Of a stretch of 64,000 nt of DNA, positions 17,516 to 26,222 are shown in pieces; position 1 is the stretch's first letter, and every line of letters starts with the position of its first letter. Origin of the DNA: Lachnospiraceae bacterium (GTDB lineage: Bacteria; Bacillota; Clostridia; Lachnospirales; Lachnospiraceae); the NCBI GenBank assembly GCA_902362715.1, contig CABIXN010000002.1:434001-498000 (forward strand), written 5' to 3'. The notes under the pieces are model-generated. The model worked only from the letters and a program-made list of their open reading frames with translations, was not told where the DNA came from and ran no database searches. The translations under genes and the position numbers were made by a program.

Positions 17516-18293
17516 TGCGGCAGAACAGGTCGTCAGGCTATCGCTTGAGGGCTTTGAAGTAGCCGCAAAATTAAGCGGAGCGGCAGCAAAGAATATTGCC
17601 GTTCTTTTAGTCTCTGTTCTCAAACAGGAACAAAAAACAAAAGGCAAGGCTCGACTTACCAATATGATTAAATCGGGCAAGGAGCTGAAAGTGTTTTCTA
17701 TCCCCAACAAGGACTTGAAGAAGTTTACCGAGCAGGCAAAACGCTACGGCGTTCTCTACTGCGTACTCAGGGATAAAAACACAAAGGGCGATAATGTACC
17801 GATTGATATTATCGCCCGTGCTGAGGACGCTTCCAAAATTCAGAGAATCGTTGAGAGATTTGAACTCGGCAAGGTTGATAAGGCTGCTATTGTTACCGAG
17901 TCTCAGAAGGCTGTCGAAAAGCGTGATGCTTTGGAAAAAGACAAGCCGACAAAATCCAAGAACGAAATCATCACAGAGGAAGCAGTCAGAAAGCCTATTC
18001 AGAAAGAGGGGTACTCCCAGTCAAACCCCACAGTCGCCAAAACGGACAAAAACCCTCCGTCAAGGCAAAACTCAGAGCCGGTAGATATGCAAACTGATAA
18101 GGGTACTGTCAGCGACAGACAGAGAAAGCCGTCGGTGAAAGCAAAGCTCGACCGATATAAGGCACAGTCCAAGCAGCAGAAAGAAGCAGAACGCAAAGAG
18201 CCGGAGGTATCAAAGCCGGAGGTTAAGAACGCCCCGGCACAGACCGTACACCAGCAGCCGAAACCCAAAAGCAAAAATGTGAAAGAGAGGTAA
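17499..18293 (+). CDS. PcfB-like (DUF3801) protein (264 aa)
   Basis: The first about 130 residues fit the DUF3801/PcfB family (LSLEGFEVAAKLSGAAAKNIA, KSGKELKVFSIPNKDLK, YGVLYCVLRDK). PcfB of pCF10 belongs to the transfer operon with the coupling protein and relaxase. The rest is a long Lys/Pro/Gln-rich, probably disordered tail. The gene overlaps the relaxase by 17 bases and lies 6 bases before the next gene. Confidence 0.8.
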   Translation: MTNGGDAAEQVVRLSLEGFEVAAKLSGAAAKNIAVLLVSVLKQEQKTKGKARLTNMIKSGKELKVFSIPNKDLKKFTEQAKRYGVLYCVLRDKNTKGDNVPIDIIARAEDASKIQRIVERFELGKVDKAAIVTESQKAVEKRDALEKDKPTKSKNEIITEEAVRKPIQKEGYSQSNPTVAKTDKNPPSRQNSEPVDMQTDKGTVSDRQRKPSVKAKLDRYKAQSKQQKEAERKEPEVSKPEVKNAPAQTVHQQPKPKSKNVKER

Positions 18294-18298
18294 TCACA

Positions 18299-19183
18299 AT
18301 GACAAACAATTTTACCCCTGCTAAGGCAGGACAGCAGAGAAACAGACTTTCCAAAGAGGAATACGCCGATAAGATGAAGGCAGAAAAGGAAGCCGTATAT
18401 CAGATGGCGGACGAAACCGCAAAGGCTATCGTTTCCGACCCGGAGAAGTTCAAAGCGTTCCTTGATACGCAGAGCCGTCTTGACCGATATTCTGCGGTCA
18501 ACGCACTTCTGATTTTCAAGCAGCTTCCCGAAGCAAGCCAGCTCAAAAACTTTGACGACTGGAGCAAAGACAATGTGAAAATTCAGAAAGGTGCGAAAAG
18601 CATTTCCATTCTTGAACCTGTCGAGTATGCCAAGAGAGACGGTACGACCGGCATTTCCTACAATGTGAAAAAGGTCTTTGATGTTTCGCAGACCAATGGC
18701 AAGAGACCGCCTGCACCTACTGTAAACCGTGACCCGAAAGCTCTCATTACCGTTATGCTGGATTCTTCCCCGGTTGAAGTGGAAGCCACAAATGAACTTC
18801 CGTATCCCAATATGGCGGCGTTTTACAACAACGAGGAGCAGACCTTGTATGTGAAGCGTGATGTGGGAGACAGCGTTGCGGTCGCTCAGTGCGTAGCACA
18901 GGAACTTGGCCACGCACAGCTCTCCATCAACAGCGACAGTTACAGCAGAGCGGATATGGGCTTTCAAGCGGTATGTATCGGTTATATGCTTTGCAAGAAG
19001 TACGGCGTCGATACACAGAATTTTGCTATCAACCGTATTCCTGAGAAGCTTGCCGGCAAAGAGCCGAAGGACATTCGCTATGAGCTTTCCAAAACGAGAA
19101 ATGCGATGGCGGATATTCACTCCCGTGTTTCCGATGAGCTTTACAAGAAAAAGCAGGAACGAAGCAAAGACTACGAAAGATAA
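18299..19183 (+). CDS. ArdC-like ssDNA-binding / zincin-like protein (294 aa)
   Basis: Residues about 40-125 (FLDTQSRLDRYSAVNALLIF, KQLPEASQLKNFDDW, KGAKSISILEPVEY) fit the N-terminal ArdC-like domain that binds single-stranded DNA in antirestriction proteins. The second half looks like a zincin-type peptidase fold, but the expected HExxH reads QELGH (about residues 200-204), so the first zinc ligand is missing. It may therefore be a non-catalytic DNA-protecting protein. It lies in the processing operon between PcfB and VirD4. Confidence 0.7.
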   Translation: MTNNFTPAKAGQQRNRLSKEEYADKMKAEKEAVYQMADETAKAIVSDPEKFKAFLDTQSRLDRYSAVNALLIFKQLPEASQLKNFDDWSKDNVKIQKGAKSISILEPVEYAKRDGTTGISYNVKKVFDVSQTNGKRPPAPTVNRDPKALITVMLDSSPVEVEATNELPYPNMAAFYNNEEQTLYVKRDVGDSVAVAQCVAQELGHAQLSINSDSYSRADMGFQAVCIGYMLCKKYGVDTQNFAINRIPEKLAGKEPKDIRYELSKTRNAMADIHSRVSDELYKKKQERSKDYER

Positions 19184-19192
19184 GGTGAGACT

Positions 19193-19396
19193 ATGGCGAA
19201 GGAAGAAATGTATCATATCGCATTGGACGATTATGAACACGGCATTATAATCCGTTCTCTCAACGATGAGAAAACAGATTTGATGAACGAAGGGAAATCT
19301 ACCGATGCGGTGGACGACCTTATCATCAAGGTCGGAACTGCCCCAAAGAAAAAGTTCAGAGTTATCGAAAAGGAACGCTCCTGTGAATCGAGATAA
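19193..19396 (+). CDS. Small conserved-type ICE protein (67 aa)
   Basis: Preceded by AAGGTGAG and lying 9 bases after the ArdC-like gene. The product is short and soluble (YHIALDDYEHGIIIRSLNDEK, DAVDDLIIKVGTAPKKKFRVI). The coupling-protein gene starts inside its end, so it is translationally coupled to VirD4. No function is recognised. Confidence 0.6.
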   Translation: MAKEEMYHIALDDYEHGIIIRSLNDEKTDLMNEGKSTDAVDDLIIKVGTAPKKKFRVIEKERSCESR

Positions 19397-21179
19397 CGAA
19401 AGGCAGTCTGCTATTATTCTTTCCGTCATCGGTATTATCCCGGTCGTATGGCTGGCACTTCTGATTGCACCTTCTGTAAAAGGAGGATTGCCGGAAATAC
19501 TGCCAAGCCTATTAACAGCGTTCAACAACCCATTTCATATTGAGCTATGCGAGGACAGCCTAAAAACTGTCCTCGTTTTGCTTCTCTGCTATGCAATGGG
19601 TATCGGGATTTACTTCTCGACACAGAAGAATTATCGAAGGCGTGAAGAACACGGCTCTGCGAAATGGGGCAACGCAAGAGCCGTAAATAAAAAATACAGA
19701 CAGTCTCCGGCTTCAGAGAATAAGCTGATGACGCAAAATGTCTGTATCGGACTCAATGCGAAGAAGCACCGAAGAAACTTAAACACTCTTGTGTGCGGCG
19801 GTTCGGGAGCCGGTAAGACAAGGTTTTACTGCAAGCCGAATCTTATGCAGTGCAACACATCATTTGTCATTCTTGACCCAAAGGGCGAAATACTCAGAGA
19901 CACCGGAAAGCTGCTTGAAAGCAAAGGCTATGAAGTTCGTGTTCTCGATTTGATTTCAATGGAGAAAAGCCATTGCTATAACCCGTTTGTCTATTTGCAG
20001 AATGACAACGATGTGCAAAAGCTCGTGACGAACCTTTTTAAGAGTACCACTCCGAAAGGCAGTCAGGCACAAGACCCTTTTTGGGACACCTCGGCTTCAA
20101 TGCTTCTGCTTGCACTTGTATTTTATCTTCATTACGAAGCACCCGAAGATGAACAGAACTTTGCAATGGTAATGGAAATGCTCAGAGCCGGTTCGATTGA
20201 GGACGAGGAGGACACAAGACCTTCTCCTCTTGATGAACTGTTTGCGGAACTGGAAATGTCAAATCCCGACCACATCGCTTTGAAGTATTACCGTTCCTAT
20301 CATTCGGGTGCGGCGAAAACCTTAAAGTCCATACAGATAACCCTTGCGGCAAGACTGGAAAAGTTCAACCTTGAAAGTCTTGCTTCTTTAACCACCACAG
20401 ACGAGCTTGACCTCCCATCACTCGGAGAGAAAAAGGTCGCTCTGTTCGCTTTGATACCGGATAACGATTCCAGCTTTAACTTCTTGGTATCTATCCTTTA
20501 CACACAGCTTTTTCAGCAGTTGTTTTATGCTGCCGACCATATTCACGGTGGCTCGCTTCCCGTTCCCGTCCATTTCCTGATGGACGAGTTTGCAAATGTG
20601 AGCCTGCCCGATGACTTTGACAAGATACTGTCGGTTATGCGTTCCCGTGGAGTGTCGGTAAGTATTATCTTGCAGAACTTGGCTCAGTTAAAAGCCTTGT
20701 TTGAAAAGCAATGGGAAAGTATTGTCGGCAACTGCGACGAGTTTTTATATCTCGGCGGTAACGAGCAAAGCACTCACAAATATGTGTCCGAGCTTCTCGG
20801 CAAGGAAACCATTGATACCAACACTTTCGGAAAAAGTACCGGGCGAAGCGGTAACTACTCCACCAATTATCAGATTAGCGGTCGAGAGCTTCTTACCCCC
20901 GATGAAGTTCGTATGCTTGATAACCAATATGCAATTCTGTTTATTCGTGGAGAACGCCCCGTTATGGATTTCAAGTATGACATCTTGAAGCACCCGAATG
21001 TGGCACTTACAACCGATGGAAAGGCTTCTGCCTATAAGCACGGCGAAGTTACCATCAAACACTCATCAATTTCCGTTCTTTCTATTGACCCGGAAGAACT
21101 TCCGGAGGAAAGCTACGGAGAAACCAATTACGAGCTTCTGTCCGATGAGGATTTTGAAGTAAATAAAAACTTATTTTAA
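19383..21179 (+). CDS. virD4: VirD4/TraG-type coupling ATPase (598 aa)
   Basis: Membrane ATPase that brings the relaxase-DNA complex to the type IV secretion channel. GTG 19383 is chosen because AAAGGA lies upstream and the protein then starts just before its first membrane helix (IILSVIGIIPVVWLALLIAP); a second helix follows near residue 60 (VLVLLLCYAMGIGIYF). Walker A is GGSGAGKT (about 139-146) and Walker B is FLMDEFANV (about 398-406). Length and layout are typical of Gram-positive ICEs. Confidence 0.93.
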   Translation: MNRDNERQSAIILSVIGIIPVVWLALLIAPSVKGGLPEILPSLLTAFNNPFHIELCEDSLKTVLVLLLCYAMGIGIYFSTQKNYRRREEHGSAKWGNARAVNKKYRQSPASENKLMTQNVCIGLNAKKHRRNLNTLVCGGSGAGKTRFYCKPNLMQCNTSFVILDPKGEILRDTGKLLESKGYEVRVLDLISMEKSHCYNPFVYLQNDNDVQKLVTNLFKSTTPKGSQAQDPFWDTSASMLLLALVFYLHYEAPEDEQNFAMVMEMLRAGSIEDEEDTRPSPLDELFAELEMSNPDHIALKYYRSYHSGAAKTLKSIQITLAARLEKFNLESLASLTTTDELDLPSLGEKKVALFALIPDNDSSFNFLVSILYTQLFQQLFYAADHIHGGSLPVPVHFLMDEFANVSLPDDFDKILSVMRSRGVSVSIILQNLAQLKALFEKQWESIVGNCDEFLYLGGNEQSTHKYVSELLGKETIDTNTFGKSTGRSGNYSTNYQISGRELLTPDEVRMLDNQYAILFIRGERPVMDFKYDILKHPNVALTTDGKASAYKHGEVTIKHSSISVLSIDPEELPEESYGETNYELLSDEDFEVNKNLF

Positions 21180-21193
21180 CGGAGGAAAACACA

Positions 21194-21553
21194 ATGACTA
21201 TTTTTAAGAAGAACAACGAAAAGAAAACTACTCAGAAGCTGCCTATGACCGGAAAGGTTAAGAAAGGCTTCCGTGCTTACTGCGCCGTAATCGCAGCAGC
21301 AACTCTTGTCTGCGGCATGAGCGTTACCGCTTTTGCCGCAAGCGACCCGATTACCGTAGTCAACAATCTGTCCGATTTCATCTTCGGACTTATCCGTGCC
21401 ATCGGTCTTATCCTGCTTGGCTTCGGTATCGTTCAGGTCGGTCTCTCTTTGAAGTCTCACGACCCGTCTCAGAGAGCCAACGGCTTCCTGACCCTTGCGG
21501 GAGGTATCATCATCACCTTTGCCAAGGAAATCCTGACCCTTATTACCGGCTAA
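21194..21553 (+). CDS. VirB2-like small secreted membrane protein (119 aa)
   Basis: AACGGAGGAAAAC precedes the ATG. The N-terminus is a signal peptide (hydrophobic VIAAATLVCGMSV, then AFA-AS), followed by two hydrophobic helices (FIFGLIRAIGLILLGFGIVQVG and GFLTLAGGIIITFAKEILTL). This fits the VirB2/TrbC pilin-subunit slot between VirD4 and the VirB6-like protein, and similar short proteins occupy this slot in other Clostridia ICEs. Assignment is by topology and position, not by a diagnostic motif. Confidence 0.65.
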   Translation: MTIFKKNNEKKTTQKLPMTGKVKKGFRAYCAVIAAATLVCGMSVTAFAASDPITVVNNLSDFIFGLIRAIGLILLGFGIVQVGLSLKSHDPSQRANGFLTLAGGIIITFAKEILTLITG

Positions 21554-21572
21554 AAGAACACAGTTATCAAAC

Positions 21573-21602
21573 GGGGCATACCTGGCGTTTCAGGTATGCC
21601 CC
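21573..21602 (+). terminator. Perfect 12-bp hairpin between the VirB2-like and VirB6-like genes
   Basis: GGGGCATACCTG / CAGGTATGCCCC with a six-base loop. The following TAATCTTA is not a strong T run, so it may be a partial terminator or an mRNA 3'-end stabiliser that lets the pilin-like protein be made in excess over the channel proteins. Confidence 0.6.
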
Positions 21603-21626
21603 TAATCTTAAAGGAGGTGCAAACAG

Positions 21627-22463
21627 ATGAGTGATAACTGGGTGGTTCAGAACCTCGAAAATGCCCTTGAAACTTGGAACAGCAAGCTATCGGAAATATG
21701 GCAGTTACTAACCACTTCACCGCAGCAGTTCAAAGGCGGCAGTATTTGGTCGGTAATGGTGAATATCAACGGTGCAGTTCAGGCTATCGGTCTTGCCCTG
21801 CTTGTTCTGTTTTTTGTTGTCGGTGTGGTTCGCACCTGCGGCAGTTTTACCGATGTAAAGAAACCGGAACACGCATTAAAGCTGTTCATTCGATTTGCCA
21901 TTGCCAAAGGTGTGATTACCTACGGGCTGGAGCTTATGCTTGCCCTGTTCGACATCGTACAAGGTACGATTTCAACCATAATGACATCTGCGGGATTCGG
22001 TACGCCCAATCAAACAACCTTGCCTGCTGAAATGGTAACAACCATTGAAAGCTGCGGATTTTTTGAGAGTATCCCATTGTGGGCGGTTACTCTTATCGGC
22101 GGACTGTTTATCACGGTCTTGTCGTTCATTATGATAATGACGGTGTACGGACGATTTTTCAAGCTGTATATGTACACGGCTCTCGCTCCGATACCGCTTT
22201 CCACTTTTGCCGGAGAGCCGTCGCAGAATGTGGGTAAGAGCTTTATAAAGAGCTATTGTGCCGTTTTGCTTGAGGGAGCAGTAATTGTACTTGCTTGTAT
22301 CATCTTCTCCCTATTTGCTTCTACGCCGCCGGTAGTAAACCCTGACGCAGCAGCCGTTACTCAGGTATGGGCATATATCGGCGAACTGGTATTCAATATG
22401 CTTGTGCTTGTCGGTGCAGTAAAGATGAGCGACCGAATTATCCGTGAAATGATGGGCTTATAA
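21627..22463 (+). CDS. VirB6/TrbL-like polytopic channel protein (278 aa)
   Basis: AAAGGAGGT precedes the ATG. The protein has about six hydrophobic segments (for example AIGLALLVLFFVVGVV, AVTLIGGLFITVLSFIMIMTVYG, AVIVLACIIFSLFA), with the central YGRFFKLYMYTALAPIPLSTFAG region typical of VirB6/TrsL-like proteins of Gram-positive conjugation systems. It probably forms the inner channel of the type IV secretion system. Confidence 0.85.
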   Translation: MSDNWVVQNLENALETWNSKLSEIWQLLTTSPQQFKGGSIWSVMVNINGAVQAIGLALLVLFFVVGVVRTCGSFTDVKKPEHALKLFIRFAIAKGVITYGLELMLALFDIVQGTISTIMTSAGFGTPNQTTLPAEMVTTIESCGFFESIPLWAVTLIGGLFITVLSFIMIMTVYGRFFKLYMYTALAPIPLSTFAGEPSQNVGKSFIKSYCAVLLEGAVIVLACIIFSLFASTPPVVNPDAAAVTQVWAYIGELVFNMLVLVGAVKMSDRIIREMMGL

Positions 22464-22477
22464 CGGGAGGTTCTCTG

Positions 22478-22663
22478 ATGAAGAAAAACAAGAAAAATAA
22501 CGATAGATGGCAGGGCTATACGCCTGCCGACTGCGACTGCAAATATTGTGTGTACTACGGAGGAAAGAAAAACGGCAATGTAATTTGCCTTGCGGACGCC
22601 TGCGTCTGCTCTGATGAAATCCGTCACGCAAAACAAGCATATCGCAGAGAAAGGAGCTTTTGA
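22478..22663 (+). CDS. Cys-rich small ICE protein (61 aa)
   Basis: GGGAGG precedes the ATG. A lysine-rich start is followed by a cysteine cluster (DCDCKYCVYYGG, then CLADACVC), which could bind a metal. It sits between the VirB6-like and prgI genes, and its stop overlaps the prgI start region. A degraded second copy, fused to part of prgI, lies at about 50270-50570. The function is unknown. Confidence 0.65.
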   Translation: MKKNKKNNDRWQGYTPADCDCKYCVYYGGKKNGNVICLADACVCSDEIRHAKQAYRRERSF

Positions 22664-23022
22664 TGGAAGTCAAAATTAACCGAGAGATACGAAACTATAC
22701 AGAGTCAATGTTTTTTGGACTGTCGCTCAGACAGTTCATTTTTTCTGTTCTCGCCTGTGCGGTAGCGGTAGGACTTTACTTTCTCTTAAAACCGTACCTT
22801 GGAACAGAAACCGTATCGTGGGTGTGCATTTTGGGAGCTGCCCCTTTTGCGGCTCTAGGCTTTGTGAAATACAACGGAATGACAGCTGAGAAATTTATAT
22901 GGGCGTGGATTAAGTCCGAGTTCCTTATGCCGAAAAAGCTGGTTTTTCATTCCACCAACACCTATTACGAATTGATGAAATCGACAATCGAACAAAAACA
23001 AAAAATCAAAAAGGAAAATTGA
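22663..23022 (+). CDS. prgI: PrgI/VirB3-like transfer protein (119 aa)
   Basis: AAAGGAG precedes ATG 22663; TTG 22660 would also be possible. Two membrane helices (QFIFSVLACAVAVGLYFLL and WVCILGAAPFAALGF) and the ending with FHSTNTYYELMKS fit the PrgI family, the VirB3 counterpart in Gram-positive conjugation systems. It normally precedes virB4 directly. Here a nucleotidyltransferase gene with its own promoter and terminator separates them. Confidence 0.85.
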   Translation: MEVKINREIRNYTESMFFGLSLRQFIFSVLACAVAVGLYFLLKPYLGTETVSWVCILGAAPFAALGFVKYNGMTAEKFIWAWIKSEFLMPKKLVFHSTNTYYELMKSTIEQKQKIKKEN

Positions 23023-23036
23023 ACAGTTTTTCGGGA

Positions 23037-23065
23037 TTGACAAGTAAGCATTGTTTAATTATAAT
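23037..23065 (+). promoter_or_regulatory. Perfect-consensus sigma-70 promoter of the nucleotidyltransferase gene
   Basis: TTGACA (23037-23042), a 17-base spacer and TATAAT (23060-23065) lie immediately after prgI, within an otherwise polycistronic transfer operon. A start about 7 bases downstream would give a leader of about 45 bases. Confidence 0.85.
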
Positions 23066-23118
23066 AATATGATTTAGCATTAGCTGAATGGACGGCTTGG
23101 GAAGAAAGGAGTTTTACT

Positions 23119-23775
23119 ATGTACGAGTATGTAAATGACAAACAATTTCTGAGCCGTATGCGTTCTCTTTGTGGAGATATAATGCAAGACCTTTGTCACA
23201 CATTGAAAGAAGAATATGACATTGGTGCTTCATTCTACCTTGTGGGGAGCGGTGCAAAAAATCTAATAATGCAAAATGCCAACAGACCTATTGACTTGGA
23301 CTATAACCTTGAAATCACGAGAATAGATGACTGGGAGGATTGTAGAAACATCAAGGAGTGTGTCAGAAAGGCTTTTAATACGGTTCTTCGGAAACACGGA
23401 TGGAATGACTGTGAAGATTCAACATCATCACTAACTACGGAGAAGCGCTGTTTCACTCAGGGCAATGATACAGATTTTTCAATAGATGTCTGTATTGTCT
23501 GTGAGGATGTTGACGGCAATTATCACCGCTTAATTCACGAAAAAACAGGCTTTTCTTATTATGATAAGTATTTTTGGAATCAAGCACCTAATTCAAGGCG
23601 ACTCAAAGAAAAGGCTGATTATATTAAAAGCAAAGGCAAATGGGCATTAGTCAGAGAACAGTACAAAAGAATAAAAAACAAGTATTTGACCTCAAATGAC
23701 TATAACCATTCTTCGTTTATTTGTTATATTGAAGCTGTAAACAATGTTTATAACTCAAGAAAGCACTGGGATTAA
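23119..23775 (+). CDS. Stand-alone nucleotidyltransferase (218 aa), cargo inside the transfer operon
   Basis: AGAAAGGAG precedes the ATG. The motif GSGAKNL followed by DLDYNLEI (about residues 43-66) matches the pol-beta nucleotidyltransferase pattern GS..DxD, and DFSIDVCIV (about 118-126) supplies a third carboxylate. No HEPN or sensor domain is fused. The substrate is unknown; relatives include tRNA- or protein-nucleotidylating toxins and antitoxins and resistance enzymes. The base composition is visibly lower in GC than the flanking transfer genes, and the unit has its own promoter and terminator, which points to later insertion between prgI and virB4. Confidence 0.75.
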   Translation: MYEYVNDKQFLSRMRSLCGDIMQDLCHTLKEEYDIGASFYLVGSGAKNLIMQNANRPIDLDYNLEITRIDDWEDCRNIKECVRKAFNTVLRKHGWNDCEDSTSSLTTEKRCFTQGNDTDFSIDVCIVCEDVDGNYHRLIHEKTGFSYYDKYFWNQAPNSRRLKEKADYIKSKGKWALVREQYKRIKNKYLTSNDYNHSSFICYIEAVNNVYNSRKHWD

Positions 23776-23796
23776 AACTTAACAACACTAATTTTT

Positions 23797-23826
23797 ATCG
23801 TCACTTAATTAAGTGGCGATTTTTTT
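23797..23826 (+). terminator. Terminator of the nucleotidyltransferase unit
   Basis: The near-perfect palindrome ATCGTCACTT-AATT-AAGTGGCGAT is followed by seven T residues. It ends just before the virB4 ribosome binding site (AAAAGGAGG at 23831), so read-through or a further start must feed virB4. Confidence 0.85.
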
Positions 23827-23851
23827 ATGCAAAAGGAGGCATACAAGAACA

Positions 23852-26185
23852 ATGATTAAAACCCTTACGAACCTGTTAAAGCAGGACAAAGAAAAGTTTG
23901 TAGTACCAAAGGGCGTACAGGATTGTATTCCCATTACCGCAATTTATGACGACGGCATTTTCCGTGTAGGCAAGGACAAGTATTCCAAGAGCTTTAAGTT
24001 CACGGATATTAACTTTGCCGTAGCAAGCCGTGAGGATAAGGAAGCGATGTTCCTTGAATATTCCGAGCTTCTCAACTCTCTTGACAGCGGAGCTACTACA
24101 AAGCTGACTATCAACAACAGACGGCTTAACCGTCTTGACTTTGAGAAAACCATTCTTATCCCCGAAACCGGCGATGAGCTTGATGTTTACCGAGAGGAAT
24201 ATAACAAAATGCTTCTCGACAAGGCAACCGGTGCAAATGCAATCGTTCAGGATAAGTATGTTACTATCTCTATCAACAAAAAGAGCGTAGAGGACGCAAG
24301 AACCTATTTTGCCCGTGTCGGCGCTGACCTTATTGCCCACTTTGCAAGACTCGGAAGCAAATGTGTGGAGCTTGAAACCGATGAGAGACTGAGAATTGTC
24401 CACGATTTCTTCCGTGTCGGTGAGGAAACCGCCTACCACTTCAATATTAAGGAAACGAGAAAAAAGGGACACGATTTCAAAGATTATGTTTGCCCGGATA
24501 CAATGGAATTTGAAAAGGACTACTTCAAAATGGGAAACCGTTACGGGAGAGTCCTTTTTCTTCGTGAGTACGCTTCCTATATCAAGGACAGTATGGTAGC
24601 CGAGCTTACCGACCTGAACCGCAACCTTATGATGTCCATTGACATTGTACCCGTTCCGACCGATGAAGCCGTGCGAGAAGCAGAGAGCAGACTGCTCGGT
24701 GTTGAGACGAACATTACCAACTGGCAGAGAAAACAGAATCAGAACAACAACTTTTCCGCCACCGTTCCTTATGATATGGAACAGCAGAAAAAGGAAATGA
24801 AAGAGTTCCTTGATGACCTCACCACTCGTGATCAGCGAATGATGTTCGCTGTACTCACTATGGTTCATACTGCGGACTCCAAAGAACAGCTTGATAACGA
24901 CACCGAAGCTCTGCTTACGACTGCAAGAAAGCATTTGTGCCAGTTTGCCGTTCTCAAATATCAGCAGATGGACGGACTGAATACGGCTATGCCGTTCGGA
25001 ACTCGCAAGATTGACGCATTCAGAACCCTTACCACAGAAAGCCTTGCAGTATTTATCCCGTTCAGGGTTCAGGATATTTACCACGAAAACGGCATTTACT
25101 ACGGTCAGAATGTCATCAGCAAAAATATGATTATCGCCGACCGCAGACAGCTACTCAACGGTAACTCTTTTATCCTCGGTGTATCCGGCGGCGGTAAATC
25201 CTTTGCGGCTAAGGGAGAGATTGAAAACATCATTCTTTCCTCCAACGCAGATGTTATTATCATCGACCCTGAGCGAGAGTATTCGCAACTTGTAAAGGCT
25301 CTCGGTGGTGAAATCATCAATATTTCCGCAACTTCTCCGAGTCATATCAATGCAATGGATATGAACAAAGAATACGGCGACGGTGCAAACCCGGTTATTT
25401 TGAAATCCGAGTTTATAATGTCCCTCTGCGAACAGCTTATCGGCGGCACAAACCTCGGAGCAAAGCAGAAATCTATCATCGACCGTTGTACGGCGAGCGT
25501 TTACAGAGACTATCAGCAGAGAGGATATACCGGTACTGTTCCTACCTTGCAGGATTTTCGTGCGGAGCTTTTGAAACAGGACGAGCCGGAAGCAAAGGAA
25601 ATCGCCCTTGCTATTGAGTTGTTTACTCACGGTTCTTTGAATACCTTTGCAAAGCCGACCAATGTGGATACAGATAACCGCCTTATCTGCTATGACATTC
25701 TTGACCTCGGCAAACAGCTTATGCCTATCGGTATGCTTGTCGTCCTCGACTCTATTCTGAACCGTATTACACAGAACCGTGCTAAAGGTAAGCAGACATT
25801 CATCTTTATTGATGAAATCTATCTCCTTTTCCAGCACGAATACTCCGCAAACTTCCTGTTTACTCTTTGGAAGCGTGTAAGAAAGTACGGTGCTTATGCT
25901 ACTGGCATTACGCAGAATGTGGACGACCTTTTGCAGAGCCATACGGCGAGAACTATGCTTGCAAACAGCGAGTTTTTGATTATGCTCAATCAGGCGTCAA
26001 CCGACAGAATTGAGCTTGCAAAGCTCCTTAACATTTCTGACCTTCAGCTTTCGTATATCACGAATGTTGACGCAGGACACGGACTGATTAAGGTCGGCAG
26101 TTCGCTTGTACCGTTTGCAAATAAGTTCCCGAAGAATACGAAGCTGTATAAGCTGATGACAACCAAACCGGGCGAGGGTGCATAA
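23852..26185 (+). CDS. virB4: VirB4/TraE-type secretion ATPase (777 aa)
   Basis: ATG 23852 is chosen for its AAAAGGAGG box; a further upstream frame start would lie inside the terminator. Walker A is GVSGGGKSF (about 443-451), Walker B FIFIDEIYLLF (about 650-660), and the N-terminal half is the usual VirB4 core. It powers assembly of the type IV secretion channel. Length is typical. The gene is separated from prgI by the inserted nucleotidyltransferase unit. Confidence 0.93.
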   Translation: MIKTLTNLLKQDKEKFVVPKGVQDCIPITAIYDDGIFRVGKDKYSKSFKFTDINFAVASREDKEAMFLEYSELLNSLDSGATTKLTINNRRLNRLDFEKTILIPETGDELDVYREEYNKMLLDKATGANAIVQDKYVTISINKKSVEDARTYFARVGADLIAHFARLGSKCVELETDERLRIVHDFFRVGEETAYHFNIKETRKKGHDFKDYVCPDTMEFEKDYFKMGNRYGRVLFLREYASYIKDSMVAELTDLNRNLMMSIDIVPVPTDEAVREAESRLLGVETNITNWQRKQNQNNNFSATVPYDMEQQKKEMKEFLDDLTTRDQRMMFAVLTMVHTADSKEQLDNDTEALLTTARKHLCQFAVLKYQQMDGLNTAMPFGTRKIDAFRTLTTESLAVFIPFRVQDIYHENGIYYGQNVISKNMIIADRRQLLNGNSFILGVSGGGKSFAAKGEIENIILSSNADVIIIDPEREYSQLVKALGGEIINISATSPSHINAMDMNKEYGDGANPVILKSEFIMSLCEQLIGGTNLGAKQKSIIDRCTASVYRDYQQRGYTGTVPTLQDFRAELLKQDEPEAKEIALAIELFTHGSLNTFAKPTNVDTDNRLICYDILDLGKQLMPIGMLVVLDSILNRITQNRAKGKQTFIFIDEIYLLFQHEYSANFLFTLWKRVRKYGAYATGITQNVDDLLQSHTARTMLANSEFLIMLNQASTDRIELAKLLNISDLQLSYITNVDAGHGLIKVGSSLVPFANKFPKNTKLYKLMTTKPGEGA

Positions 26186-26222
26186 CCCTTGCCCTATTCT
26201 GTAAATGAGAAAGGAAACACCT

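Noticed and set aside
17999..19528. A 509-codon reverse-strand frame over the PcfB-like and ArdC-like genes
   Set aside because: The forward strand holds three well supported, coupled genes here; the reverse frame has no ribosome site and no recognisable domain.
23876..25084. A 402-codon reverse-strand frame inside virB4
   Set aside because: It is a shadow of the VirB4 gene, whose motifs are intact on the forward strand.
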